Below are positions 51,480-61,897 of a stretch of 64,000 nucleotides of DNA, one piece after another. Position 1 is the stretch's first letter, and each line of letters starts with the position of its first letter. The notes beneath the pieces are model-generated. The model had not been told where the DNA came from, did not search any database, and saw nothing but the letters and a program-made list of their open reading frames with translations. This DNA is from Bemisia tabaci (Eukaryota > Arthropoda > Insecta > Hemiptera > Aleyrodidae): contig NC_092801.1 in assembly GCF_918797505.1 (NCBI RefSeq), positions 14,570,001-14,634,000 of the forward strand, given 5' to 3'. Both the position numbers and the translations under genes were made by a program.

Positions 51480-51960
51480 CCAATTCAACCCCCTCCCCAT
51501 CCCCGCGGGATGGCGGGGGGGGGAGGCAAGCGGGGAGAAGAAGAATAACGATTAATACGCTAGGAAGGAGTGCGATGCGCCACCGTGTGGGGGGGAGGGG
51601 GTACGTCGCATCCGTTTTTGAGGGTCGCTCGGGCCGACCACTTGTTACGTACTGGCGAGCGCTCACTTGTTACACGCGGCGCGCGGCCTGTTGCCTACCG
51701 CCCAGGCGCACCTCGTGTCGTGCGTTGCGGGCGGCCTACCGCGCAGAATCCGGGGGCCGCTCGCCCGTTCGCCCGCTCCGCGGACGGTGCAGTTCTTGCG
51801 AGCGGTTCGGCGCGGCGTCTGGTGCTCCTCCCGGCGAGACGGGGTTTCTTGATCGCGCTCGGAACTGTGTTACTGTGCCAAGCGCCCCCGGGAAGCGGAA
51901 GTGGCCGGGACCGGAAGTGGCCGAAAGACCGGAAGTGACCGGGACCTCCGTCGCCCGTTC
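51480..51960 (+). promoter_or_regulatory. GC-rich island with three ETS-like sites, candidate promoter
   Basis: About 480 bp of GC- and CpG-rich DNA in AT-rich surroundings. Three tandem GGAAGTGRCC sites lie at 51897-51906, 51913-51922 and 51931-51940, two of them preceded by ACC. GGAAGTG is the ETS/GABP core typical of housekeeping promoters. The sites are 16 and 18 bp apart. A G run (51515-51523) and GTGTGGGGGGGAGGGGG (about 51586) may form quadruplexes. Overlapping open frames in the island reflect the GC content. A transposon origin is not excluded, but no termini are seen. Confidence 0.45.
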
Positions 51961-52159
51961 TTCATTTCGAGGGGGGTGATCTTACGTATTTTGAGCGCGG
52001 GTCTTGTTGTGTCGCGACTTTTTCTTACCTTTTTGATTCCGGGTTTTCTCGGTCGGGGTCACGAAATTTGCAAGTGCTGAGTTTAGGTGCGGTGTTCGGT
52101 TTCGCGATTCGATCCTCCGGCCTTCGAGCAAAGCGATTAAACGTTGGATTAGTTAAAAT
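51961..52159 (+). other. Candidate non-coding first exon ending at a strong donor
   Basis: Downstream of the GC-rich island, sequence of intermediate GC content runs to GTTAAAAT followed by GTAAGTACA (52160-52168), a near-consensus 5' splice site. It contains stops in all frames, so it would be untranslated leader. No transcription start motif is certain. The next 3' feature is a CACTGG MITE in the presumed intron. Confidence 0.3.
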
Positions 52160-52284
52160 GTAAGTACAAGAATATCGATGACCGCAGTGCGAAACCACGT
52201 ATCTGCGTTCGCGGCGTTGCACATTTTCTGTTGTTCATTTTTACTTTCTCGCTCCCCTGGCGGGTAGAGGAAGTATTATCATCG

Positions 52285-52537
52285 CACTGGGAAAAAAAAA
52301 GAAAAAAAAAAAAAAAAAAAAAAAAAACATTGGACCTAGAGTCCAGACTCTTGAAAACATTGGCAAGAAAAAATACTCTTGATTTAATCAGAATTAAGCT
52401 TAAATCAAAAGGAACTCCGTTCAAATTAAGAGGCTTGGTTTTTGATTTAAGCTTAAATCTGATTGAATCAAGAATATTTTTTCTTGTCGATGTTTTTAAG
52501 AGTCTAGACTCTAGATCCAATGTGTTTTTTTCCAGTG
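52285..52537. mobile_element. CACTGG palindromic MITE, CG duplication
   Basis: CACTGGGAAAAAAAAAG plus an expanded A run to CCAGTG; 253 bp. CG precedes (52283-52284) and follows (52538-52539). The A run of the left end grew to about 27 bases, which lengthens only one arm. Confidence 0.85.
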
Positions 52538-52539
52538 CG

Positions 52540-54116
52540 TCCAGGGGGAGTAGGGGTTGATATTTCATCATTTCTAGGCGTTTTTATTTTTCTTTAGAAA
52601 ACTATAGTGCGCGTACATTCTCAAGTGCTTCTTTGCTTTTTCTTCTCTGTAAGGAAAATAATCTGCATACTTTTCAATCGATAAAGTTGACTTGTTTCTT
52701 TTAAAAAAATTAAATACAAGAGAAAAATTTGAAACGACGCCATTAAGATACGTCATTTCCTACTTGGCAATCGGCATGTTTGTGCCATTGATAGTGAAAT
52801 CATGTGGAACATTTTTCATTTTAAAGTCTGTGCTACCAAATTTTCTGCATAATGTGCCTGGGAATTTGATGATTTTCGTCACAGAAACACCTTCTCAGTG
52901 CGTCTGTAGACTATAGATTCTAGACACCCTCGGATTAAGAGTATTTTTTTTTAGATAGGTGGCATTTTGCAAGGAGGAACTAACATCTTTGCAGTGCTGC
53001 TTAAGCTGTCACAACTTTGTTTTTATTTTGGGAAAAACTCAAAACTGTTATCGAGTAATTTTTTTGCTTGGCATTTTTCTTGACCATCGTAGGGAATGTT
53101 TTTGATATTACGGGAATTTATAGATTGTTTGTTGTAAGAATAATGCTAAAGAAAGGTGAAAGGAAATTCTGCAACGTTGCTATGTAAATTGTCTCTTACT
53201 TCCCTGAACATCAAATTCAGCGTTCTTCCTATTATTGTCGTAAAGTTTTTAATGGTAGTGGTGACATAAATGCAAAATTGTGTTTGCTGTAAAACTGTAA
53301 TAACCGGGTTAACGACTGCAAAAAATAAAATAATAGAAGGTAGAAACATCTAATGTACCTCGACGAGATTGCAGCTATTAAAAGGGTTGGAAATAAGCAC
53401 TTCGACTAAAAGAATGAAATGTCAACAAGTTTTGCTCGATACTTTTATTCATTTCTTTGCAACCGTAAGAAAAGTAGAATTAGGTTTTCAATTTACAACG
53501 GCATAAAATTCAAATTCCCATTTTAGACATCAATAATGATGATTTTTACCCAATTGCCACATTTTCACTGGTAGTATTTTTGCTGATAAGAACGTGAAAT
53601 TCCCCACTTTTGCGAAGAAGGGAAGAATGATGGCATGAAATAGGTCGGACGGAAGGCATACTAATCCGAACTAAACTCCCGATCCGGTTATTTGCGATTG
53701 CAATTTAATTTGATTAATTACCAACCGAAAAAAGATTGAATAAATGAATGATAACCGAACCGTTTTAAGGTTGATGGTAACGCATTCGATTCAACTTTTC
53801 GTACCGTGGCGCTCTCCGTGATAAATACACAAAAATTATCGGCGTTTAGACTTTTCTGACCTTCTTTCTTTGAGAAATGTTGATCGTAAAGCCAGAATAC
53901 AATTATTCGTGCTCCAGTTTCGTCCGTATTGCATGGAAAAAAAAAACAAATGCGTTTGACTTTCCTAACCCTCTCTCTCGGATTGATGTTGACAGCAACT
54001 TCTGGATGCAGCTATTCGCGCTGGAATGATCTCCGTATTGCATATCCACAAATTGAAGGCTTTTTGACTTTCTTGAACCTATCCTCCAGACTGTTGGTTC
54101 GTAACTGGTTTACCAT
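52540..54116. other. AT-rich stretch without identified gene
   Basis: Repeat-poor sequence. Short open frames at 52692-52916 (+) and 53146-53349 (-) have no recognised motif. No RNA gene or transposon terminus was found. Confidence 0.4.
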
Positions 54117-54275
54117 TCCGCCGTGCCAGGAAAAAATACCGTATGAATATTCGCAAGTTGCCAAATATCCCCGGATAAAACATGCACGTGTTATGAATAT
54201 TTTTCCTCTACATTTTCCCATATTCAAGATTAAATTGCGAACAAAATTGTCTGAAAAATTTGGGAAAAGTAGGCT
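54117..54275. mobile_element. CTGCCGTGCTAAGG MITE, left part
   Basis: CCGCCGTGCCAGGAAAAAAT, CCGTATGAATATTCGCAAGT and TCTGAAAAATTTGGGAAAAG. No right terminus. Confidence 0.6.
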
Positions 54276-54811
54276 CTTCTCCACTGTGCGACGTTTCTGT
54301 TAAACGCGGTTGAGTGGAGAGTTAAGAGATTAATTTCGCCGTTTGACGGTATTTTAAGGCGTTAGGGATTAAGGCGCCATCATCAGATAAGTTGCGCAAG
54401 AGGGCACCCCAACGATATGCCACAAATAAAAAGCAATTAACTTTTCTTTGGGGGTGGGATAAGCGCTATATTTGCAGTCAATTTTCCTTCATATTTTTCT
54501 TCGGGAAGTTAAAGAGCAAACAAAAAGTACGCGAAAGTCAATTTTAAAGTCATTTTGTTTATTTCTGCGGGTATCCGGATATGACCTTGTTAAACTTTTC
54601 TACCTCATGGAGATGGATAAAATTTTGTGGCTGTCTCGTGAATGTGAAGTTTTTTGGGCCTTGGCAACACGAGCTTTGCCGTAAGTATTTTTAAAAGTTA
54701 GACAAATATTGAAAAGTGCTCTGAAAGAAAATTATGTAGCCGTAACGGCTACTATTAGTCTACTTGATTTTTTACACAGTGATACTATTACGTGAAAATG
54801 ACCAGAATTAT

Positions 54812-55037
54812 ACTGCCGTGCAACGCAAAAACGCCGTAAAAGAATTTTTAAACATGTTGGAAACAATGTACTCGTATCATAGCAGAATAACCTGTCAACC
54901 TTGAGGCAATGTTTATACGGAATTCTCTCGCAAATACTATCAAGAAATTTACCTGAAAATTTACGGTGCATGGGTATAACGGTTTTTATTTTAAAAAGTG
55001 ATAAGTTCCTATAAACGCGGGAAAATCTTGATGGATT
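54812..55037. mobile_element. CTGCCGTGCTAAGG MITE, diverged
   Basis: The left end is CTGCCGTGCAACGCAAAAAC and the right end ACGACGTTCTTGCTTGGCA. The interior has lost most family sequence. Confidence 0.55.
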
Positions 55038-55130
55038 TACGACGTTCTTGCTTGGCATCAAATACGATCCGTTGAAAAATGTAATCCCATTGATCCGTGG
55101 ATCACCTTGCGAGACAAAGCGTCTGCCTTT

Positions 55131-55933
55131 TAAGGCCGGATTCACCTACTTTCCGCCCATTCGCCGCCTGTATTTTGCCGCCCCCTTCTCATTCGTTTTG
55201 AAACTCGATAAAAACCATCAAATGAACGTGCCGGAGGAAAAGGGGTGCATAAGGCCCATTTACTCGTGTTAAACACATTTTTTGGGAAAGCCCTGTCAAC
55301 ACTATTAGCAAAAGTTCACGGAACTTTGCGCGAAAGTTAACTTTCGTAAACCTATCTCTGTGTGGACAAGGCCTTCCATTCATAAGAAATGAACGAAAAA
55401 ATTATAAAAGAACAAACATAAATGTGGATCAATGATTTTAACTTCCGCCGCCGCGCCGCGCAGACCGCACCGTGTTTGGAGCAATGCGTGAAGTATTCCG
55501 TCAGTCTTGTAGGCGCTATGCGTTTTTACGCCGACCGCTGCTGAACGCACTGTGTTTGACGCAACTCGTGAAGTATTCGTGCAGTCTTGTAGGCGCTAAT
55601 ATGTGTTACATGCCGATCGCCGCGCCGAGGGCTCGACCTTTTCATCTCAAGTCCTCGTCATCATTTCTCTCTAAGTCGTGCCGTTCTAGGCCAAATTGCG
55701 TGTTTGGTCTCTCTCTTAACTCGACTTATTGAAGGTGCTGTCTCTTGTATCACTAAGAGACGACAAAATTAGAAGTTATTATACTCTCAGGAAATGAGAG
55801 ATTTTGTCGCCTTTTCTCGTTTGTAATTTTTTTTTCAAAATCCTATTTTTTTAAAAAAGCGCAAAATTTGCCGCCCCTTTGATTTGCCGCTATGGGCCGC
55901 GGCCTATGTGGCCATTTCCTTAATCCGGCCCTG
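55131..55933. mobile_element. hAT-like element, CAGGGCCGGATT end, 8-bp duplication
   Basis: The right end is AATCCGGCCCTG, the inverse of CAGGGCCGGATT; the left end reads TAAGGCCGGATT. CTGCCTTT lies at 55123-55130 and 55934-55941. Subterminal sequence is rich in GCCGCC and GGCCGCGGCC. The interior holds a diverged tandem repeat of about 90 bp (GCGTGAAGTATTCCGTCAGT, CTTGTAGGCGCTATGCG) at 55450-55605. No transposase frame is evident. A long piece of the same family lies inverted at 60925-61603. Confidence 0.82.
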
Positions 55934-55939
55934 CTGCCT

Positions 55940-56250
55940 TTGCAACCACGTATTTTCAGCGTGAAAAGGGTGACGGAAACGTATTTTCAGCGCGAAAAGG
56001 GTGACGAAACCGCGTGCGTTGGCAGCACGAAAACCGCTAAACCGCTCATCGGGACGCATTGTGCGGCGACGAGCTCGCGAACCGCTGAAACGCTGAAATC
56101 TGTCGCGGCTCGACTCCTGGCCCCCGGTCACTTCCGTTTCCGCTCAAGAGGCCGATTCCGGCGGTGGAAAGTCACGTAAGCGCATTTGAGCATGAGCCGC
56201 GGTTAGCACGTACTCTTACGCGTTTCGAGGCTCGTGCCAAAGATCACTCA
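55940..56250. other. GC-richer unique sequence
   Basis: Two near copies of ACGTATTTTCAGCG and GAAAAGGGTGACG (about 55949 and 55980) are followed by CpG-rich DNA. This includes GGTCACTTCCGTTTCCGC (inverse of the GGAAGTGACC sites of the 51.9-kb island). A 95-codon + frame (55892-56179) is open but featureless. Regulatory DNA is possible. Confidence 0.25.
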
Positions 56251-56496
56251 CTGCTCTTTTCCGCGACACGGCAGAAGGGGGTGACCGGGAGGTTACGGAA
56301 TGGGATGAGTTGGAGAGGTAACAGGACTTGACGTCCAGTCTCTATTTACTCGGACAATAGGTTCTTGGCCGCCGGAAAAGGGACTCGAGGTGATTGTTTC
56401 TTTTAGCTCTTCTCTCGTCCCCGTTTACTTATTTTTCTGGATTCTTAGCTCCAAGTCGGTGGATCCGCAGACTCATCCACGTGTACACCTTTACTC

Positions 56497-56920
56497 TATC
56501 GTGCTAAGGAAAATCGCCGTATGAACTTACAGGCATTGCCAAATTTCCTGTGATCAAACAAGAATTCCCTGGCAAATTTTTGAATATTAATAAAGAGGAG
56601 ATTTAATTAAAATATGGGTAAACAAGGCGAAAAAATGATTAAAACGCTAAAAGGCAGGACGTTTCGAGCTGGGAACGTACCACGTTTGAGTGGTTACGTG
56701 ATAACGGCTGGGGTCAGGTCGCCACTCCATTTTTTACTTGTTTTTATGTGTTTTTGCAGTTGAGCTGGTAACAGCTCGAAACGTCCTGCCTTGTAGTGTT
56801 TTAATCATTTTTTAGCCTTGTTTACCCATATTTTAATTACATCTCTTCTTTATTCGTATATTCGGGCTATGTTTTTTGTGCTTTATCTTTTGAATATATT
56901 TCTTCCAATTTTTCAGATAA
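56497..56920. mobile_element. CTGCCGTGCTAAGG MITE remnant split by an insertion
   Basis: The left part is ATCGTGCTAAGGAAAATCGC to CTGGCAAATTTTTGAATAT. The insertion 56590-56886 follows. The host resumes TTTTGAATATATTTCTTCC and AATTTTTCAGATAA, where the next MITE takes over. Confidence 0.65.
56590..56886. mobile_element. Inverted-repeat insertion with TTTTGAATAT duplication
   Basis: AAAGAGGAGATTTAATTAAA, ATGGGTAAACAAGGC and GGCAGGACGTTTCGAGCTG on the left face their inverses on the right, followed by an unpaired tail CGTATATTCGGGCTATG. TTTTGAATAT is repeated at the junctions (about 56580 and 56887). The two arms differ in their inner parts. The head matches the fragment at 51076. The class is unclear; an asymmetric tail would fit a head-to-head retroelement fragment. 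Confidence 0.55.
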
Positions 56921-57476
56921 TGGACCCCGACCACTAGACAAGGTACGAATTTCAGCATTCTGACACATGTTTCTCAACCAAAATTTCACGTAGAACACGA
57001 TACGCACAACGAAAATTACCAAAATCAACTCCTGACGAAGATATTTAATGATTCTTGATGCGTGAATTCAAACCACCCGCTCATGAAAACTCAATGCTCT
57101 ACGTGATTCACATCGCGCGCTAAATGTTTATCATGACAGTCTCTGCGATGTAAAAATCTTCAACTTCAATCTTGACACTTTGGCTCAGCTATAGCAAATT
57201 ACCAATAGTTTGAACAACACATGGTGGAAAATGAACATTGCTCGATTGAGGAGCTTGCTGAAACCGTTGTAGTGCGCGATTTGACTCACGTAGAGCTTTG
57301 AGTTTCTTGTGAGCGGGCAGTTCAAATCCCTCGTAACCAATGTGACATAAAAACGTTAATATTTTTGTTTGGAGTTGGTTTCAGTGATTTTTGTTGCGCA
57401 AATCGTGTTTTACGTGAAATTCTGGTTAAGAAACATGTATCAGAATGCTTGAATTCGTACCTTGTCTAGTGGTCCA
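56921..57476. mobile_element. TGGACCACTAGACAAGG MITE, inverted copy
   Basis: Starts TGGACCCCGACCACTAGACA and ends GTACCTTGTCTAGTGGTCCA. The interior is the reverse complement of 42880-43431 block for block (CACCCGCTCATGAAAACTCA first, TTCTTGTGAGCGGGCAG last). Confidence 0.85.
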
Positions 57477-57593
57477 TTCAGTGAAATTTTCAAACAGATT
57501 CAGCCAACTATGTCTCGGTAAGAAAATGAAACGGTGGCAGAAATTTGTAAACGTCGCCTGGTGCTTGTTATACTTTGGCCGGGAGGTGACGAT
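57477..57593. mobile_element. GTCGTCACC MITE, right half
   Basis: GTGAAATTTTCAAACAGATT through AACGTCGCCTGGTGCTTG to GGGAGGTGACGAT matches the right half of 4573-4832. The left half was removed or replaced by the MITE that precedes it. Its last 8 bp are the target of the hAT-like insertion. Confidence 0.7.
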
Positions 57594-58403
57594 CAGTGTT
57601 CGAAACTCACAGGTGCCAACGCGCCAAATTCGCCTAAAAATTCGGCCATGGTGCCAACAAAAATGAAAGCTCTGCACCAACGTGGCCCCTAAAAATTTCC
57701 CCCTAAAAATCTGGATTTTCATAGGAAGTCACATAAAGCAAGAAAAACGAATCTATTTGAATCGAAAAAACTCAAAATTTTCAGCACTACAAGTGAAAGC
57801 TTGCTTTTTCTATTCTTCACGATTTCATTCTTAGTGCTTTTGTCTTCCCCAAGTTACAGCCACTTACTGGTTCTGTTCCGAAAACATCTTGCGTCTAACT
57901 TTCCACTAAATGCGCCGTAATTTAAAGGCAAAAAGTCAATTTGGCCCCTAAAAATTCTTCAATGGCGCCTAAAAATCGGGCTTGATGCGCCACATGGCTC
58001 CTAAGACTAAAAGGTGTGTTTCGAACACTCGGTAAACACACTTGAACATTTTTACCTTCGGTAATCCTAGTTTTTCTAGCTTTTCCCTCTATCCGAATTT
58101 TATATCTAATGGATGAAATAAAAAATCCTATCTTAACATGTAAAGTTTTAGGTCATCAGTGATTTTGGAGCCATGAATATAGGGATTTTAATAGCTTCCT
58201 GCGAACTAATTGTTGAAATTGATAGACATAGGAGACAAAAAGGATATGGAGGGATGCTATTGCTGGAAGCTGGTGGTTGTAATGGCCATGAGAGGTGGAT
58301 AATAGAGTAACTAACGGCCCCTAAAAAATCTTCAATGGCGCCTAAAAATCGGACTTTATGCGCCACATGGCTCCTAAAACTCAAAGGTGAGTTTCGAACA
58401 CTG
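57594..58403. mobile_element. hAT-like element, CAGTGTTCGAAAC ends, two right termini
   Basis: 810 bp from CAGTGTTCGAAACTCAC to GTTTCGAACACTG, with the perfect 8-bp duplication GTGACGAT (57586-57593, 58404-58411). The right-end segment of about 88 bp (GGCCCCTAAAAA to GTTTCGAACACT) occurs twice, at about 57948-58036 and 58314-58403; only the outer one abuts the duplication. Subterminal GCGCC and CCTAAAAAT motifs repeat. No transposase frame. Confidence 0.9.
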
Positions 58404-58703
58404 GTGACGATATATACATATGCAGTAATTTGGCCTTCCAGAAACATGCGCACTGCCCCCGAGCACATTTACCGAAGAGTCTCCTCATGTCGGGCAAAAA
58501 AGCCACGTACTTGCAGGTCGTGGAGCGTGGCCACATAAAAGGGGAATTTGGTCCCGTCGAGGAAGCATCCTGAAGGATAAACTTTTTTCGCACTCTCCGG
58601 GGGCTCTTTATCAGCTCATTTAGTCGCGGAGCTGAGGCCCATACCGTCACTTTGTCTTTCCTAGCCATCCGCTGGTGTCGGCTCGTGCGATAAGATCTAC
58701 ATT

Positions 58704-58960
58704 TCGTCACCTTCCAGGCAAAGTATCTCAAGCGCCATGCGACGTTTAAAAATTACCGCCGCCATTATATTTTTTTACAAAGAAATTGTTCTACGAAGCT
58801 GTCCGAAAATTTGACTGAATTTTCTTTGTGCTGCCGATAAAATTTATTGAAATTTCCAAACAGATTCAACCAACAATTTCTCTTTAAAGAAATAAAATGG
58901 CGGCGGAAATTTTTAAACGTCGCATGGCGCTTGTGATACTTTGCCTGAAAGGTGACGATT
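58704..58960. mobile_element. GTCGTCACC MITE
   Basis: CGTCACCTTCCAGGCAAAG and AAGCGCCATGCGACGTTTAA face their inverses ending GAAAGGTGACGAT. It is 5 bp from the next MITE. Confidence 0.8.
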
Positions 58961-58964
58961 TGTG

Positions 58965-59603
58965 CTGCCGTGCTAAGGAAGAACACCGTATGAACCTGTA
59001 GACAGTGTTCGAAACTCACCTTCGCCTTTTAGGAGCCATGTGGCGCCTCAAGCCCGATCATTAGGCGCCATTGAAGATTTTTTAGGGGCCAAATTGACTT
59101 TTTGCCTACATGTTACGGCGCATTTAGTGAAAAGTTAGACGCAAGATGTTATCGTAACAGAACTAGTAAGTAGCAGTAACTTGGGGAAGACAAAACCATA
59201 AATGATAAAATCGTGAAGAATAGAAAAAGCTTTCTTTTGTGGTGCTGAAAATTTCGAATAATAATCACCTAATATGAAAATTCAGATTTTTAAGGGGCAA
59301 TTTCTAGGGGCCACGTTGGCGCAGAGCCTTCATTTTTTAGGCGCATTTGGCGCGTTGGCGCCTGTTAGTTTCGAACACTGCCTGTAGACGTCCCGAAATG
59401 TCCTGTGGTAAATCACGAATTTTCGGGGAAGATTGTAAATATTTTTCTTCCAATTTTTCAGATAATTTTGTTCCCTATTTTATCTAACATTCTTGAAAAT
59501 CGCTCGGGAAAACATTCATAACTTTCCTCAGAAATGAACATTTTATCGAAGGAAATTTGGCGAGTCTCGAATGTTCATACGGCGTTCTTCAATACCACGG
59601 CAG
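58965..59603. mobile_element. CTGCCGTGCTAAGG MITE carrying a nested hAT-like element
   Basis: The left end is CTGCCGTGCTAAGGAAGAAC and the right end TTCATACGGCGTTCTTC with CACGGCAG. Removal of 59003-59380 and one CCTGTAGA restores a copy of about 253 bp. Confidence 0.88.
59003..59380. mobile_element. hAT-like MITE, CAGTGTTCGAAAC family, nested
   Basis: 378 bp, CAGTGTTCGAAACTCACC to GTTTCGAACACTG. Perfect duplication CCTGTAGA at 58995-59002 and 59381-59388. GGCGCC-rich subterminal parts match those of 57594-58403. Relative to that element it is inverted. Confidence 0.92.
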
Positions 59604-59656
59604 CGTGGGTTGAAAATTCCTCCCGTGTTTGCTGGCGCAAAACGTTCATTCTAGTG

Positions 59657-59910
59657 CTGCTGTGCTGAGGAGAAACGCCGTATGAGCCTTCAGATGTTGA
59701 CATGTTTATTCGAACAAAACATGTATTTGTACGGGAAGTTTCCCGTGGTTGTCCTTGAAATTTTCAGTTATTTGAGATTGAATCACCGTAAAAATTGTCT
59801 GAAAATTTTGAAAAAAATTTATATTACAAATTCCCTGAAAATTCGTGATTTGTCGAAGGAAATTTGGCAACGCCTGATGGCTTACACGGTATTCTTTCAC
59901 AGCATGGTAG
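59657..59910. mobile_element. CTGCCGTGCTAAGG MITE
   Basis: CTGCTGTGCTGAGGAGAAAC to ACACGGTATTCTTTCACAGC and ATGGTAG; 254 bp. Both ends are present with a few changes. Confidence 0.75.
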
Positions 59911-59984
59911 ACCTGCCAATAATGTGGTCGTTCGCTGGAAGATGGATCTTCTAGTCCTTGAAGACTCGGGATTATAGACTACTA

Positions 59985-60128
59985 AACTAGATGCGAATTT
60001 CAGCATAAAACGTATTTTTTCTCATCGAAAGAAAATGTATGAGAGTAACTACCAACCAAGATATTTTATTTCATCAATGCAGAAGTTCAAACCTCCCGTT
60101 TATTCAAAAACATCATTTACTTGAAATA
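59985..60128. mobile_element. TGGACCACTAGACAAGG MITE, worn end
   Basis: ACTAGATGCGAATTTCAGCA and CAACCAAGATATTTTATTTC with AAACCTCCCGTTTATTC correspond to the first 150 bp of the 57-kb copy. Confidence 0.5.
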
Positions 60129-60171
60129 AATCGCATACTAAGTGCCCCTTAACATCCTCGATGTCAACTAT

Positions 60172-60268
60172 TCGACTCTGCTGTTGCACTTCGGACCTGC
60201 TGTTGCACTTCAGCTCTGCTGTTGCTCTTCAGCTCTACTGTTGCACGTCGGCTCTGCTGTTGAACGTT
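60172..60268 (+). repeat. 18-bp minisatellite (CTCTGCTGTTGCACTTCAG)n
   Basis: Five imperfect tandem units of CTGCTGTTGCACTTCAG type with TTGCTCTTC, TTGCACGTC and TTGAACGTT variants. Confidence 0.85.
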
Positions 60269-60924
60269 GTTTAACTAGAGCCGGGAAGAAAGGGTAGTTT
60301 GCAATAGAGAACGTCTTCGGAAAATTGAAAAAAAAAAAAAAAAAAAAACCAGAACAAGCACATCGGGAAAGTCTGAAATTCACCCGAGGTCGGAAGTTGG
60401 AAATCTACTGCTTGGAAAAGAGAAAAAAATAAACAAAACATAAAGGGGGAGCGGGTAACACAGTGGATGGAGATAACAATCTAAAAGTATATTCAGTCAT
60501 TCACGCTCTAATACAGTCCCGCATTTTCCCGCGCAAATGCCATCTCGTGCTAAGAAAGCACTTCTTTTTCTTACGGGACTCATTTCGGGAAAAGAGGGCT
60601 GAGGGTCAAATTCATAGTCGTTCTTAAACAGTCCCGTATTTCCTTAGGAGGTCCCATTTCGTTTGCACCGTGATTAAGAGTGTATCACGAAAACCCTCAA
60701 GTTAGCATCCCTGAAAGAACCTTTGAGAGGTTTGGAGGACAAGGCGCAGAAGTGCAGTTTTTGAAAACTTGAGCTAATAACGATTTCGAGTTAAACTAGT
60801 CCTGGTGCATATTCTGTGAAAAATTCGCTCCCAAATTATTTTTAAGCATCAGAAAGTCAGTTTTAACTTTCTTTCCGCCATAAGGATCCATGTAAATTCG
60901 ATACTTCAAGCAAGTATTAACAGC
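60269..60924. other. Unassigned stretch
   Basis: A poly(A) tract at 60329-60348 and inverted short words (GTCCCGCATTTTCCC, GTCCCGTATTTCC). No supported gene. Confidence 0.4.
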
Positions 60925-61603
60925 AAAGAAAACAAAATTACAAACCAGAAAAGGCGACAAAATCTGTCATTTCCTGAGAGTATAGTAACTTCTAATTTTG
61001 TCGTCTCTTAGTGATACAAGAGACAGCACCCTCAATAAGTAGAGTTACGAGAGAAACCAAACACGCAATTTGGCCTAGAACGGCGTGACTTAGAGAAAAA
61101 TGATAACGAGGACTTGAGATGAAAAGGAGAAGCCCCCGCCGCGGCGATCGACATGTAACACATACTAGCGCCTACAAGACTGCACGAATACTACGCGCAT
61201 TCCATCAAACATAGTACGGTCATTGCGGATAGCGTGAAACGGATAGCGCCTACAAGAATGCAAGAATACTTCACGCATTGCGCCAAACGCAGTGCAGTCA
61301 GCGTAAAACGCATAGCGCCTACAAGACTGCGTGAATACTTCACGCATTGCGTCCAACCTGGTGCGGTCTTCGCGGCGCGACGGCGTAAGCTAAAATCATT
61401 GAACCACATTTATGTTTGTTCTAACCACATTTATGTTTGTTCTTTCATAATTTTTTCGTTCATTTCTTATGAATGGAAGGCCTTGTCCACACAGAGATTG
61501 GTTTACAGAACTTATCTTTCGCGCAAAGTTTCGTGTCATTTTGCTAGTAGTGTTGACAGGGCTTTCCCAAAAAATGTGTTCAACACGAGTAAATGCGTCT
61601 GAA
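60925..61603. mobile_element. Inverted partial copy of CAGGGCCGGATT hAT-like element
   Basis: AGAAAAGGCGACAAAATCTG and TCCTGAGAGTATAGTAACTT are the reverse complement of 55775-55830. CTGTCAACACTA-type sequence at the other end mirrors 55290. The internal tandem repeat (GAATACTTCACGCATTGCG, GCGCCTACAAGACTGC) has three to four units here, more than in the 55-kb copy. The GC-rich termini are missing. Confidence 0.8.
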
Positions 61604-61728
61604 GAAGAGGAAAAGGAAGGAGAGGAGGAAGAAGAAGAAAAAGAGGGAGATGAAGGATAGGAGGAAGAAGAAGAAGATGAGGAGGAAGAAGCAGAAGATG
61701 AAGAAGAAGAAGAGGAAGAGGAATATTT
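61601..61728 (+). repeat. Polypurine (GAA/GGA)n tract
   Basis: About 128 bp of GAAGAAGAGGAAAAGGAAGG-type sequence. It is complementary in type to the TTC tract 1 kb downstream. Confidence 0.95.
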
Positions 61729-61897
61729 TTAGAACCTTAAAGTTTTGTTTAAACGGAGTTATATGCGTTTAAAGTTTGCAAATTTTGTCCGACTTCTCCT
61801 ATAGACTCGATCCATCGTGACGAGCTGGCATCCTAGCGAGAAGCCTTGTCAAGTTTGGCTAAAAATCAGAAGTTGTCCTCGTGAAACGGAATCTTAA

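Noticed and set aside
56735..56800. Hammerhead-ribozyme-like core (stem GAGCTG/CAGCTC followed by GAAAC)
   Set aside because: The essential CTGATGA segment reads CAGTTGA here, two changes in invariant positions, and the other strands of the fold were not found. A covariance search would be decisive.
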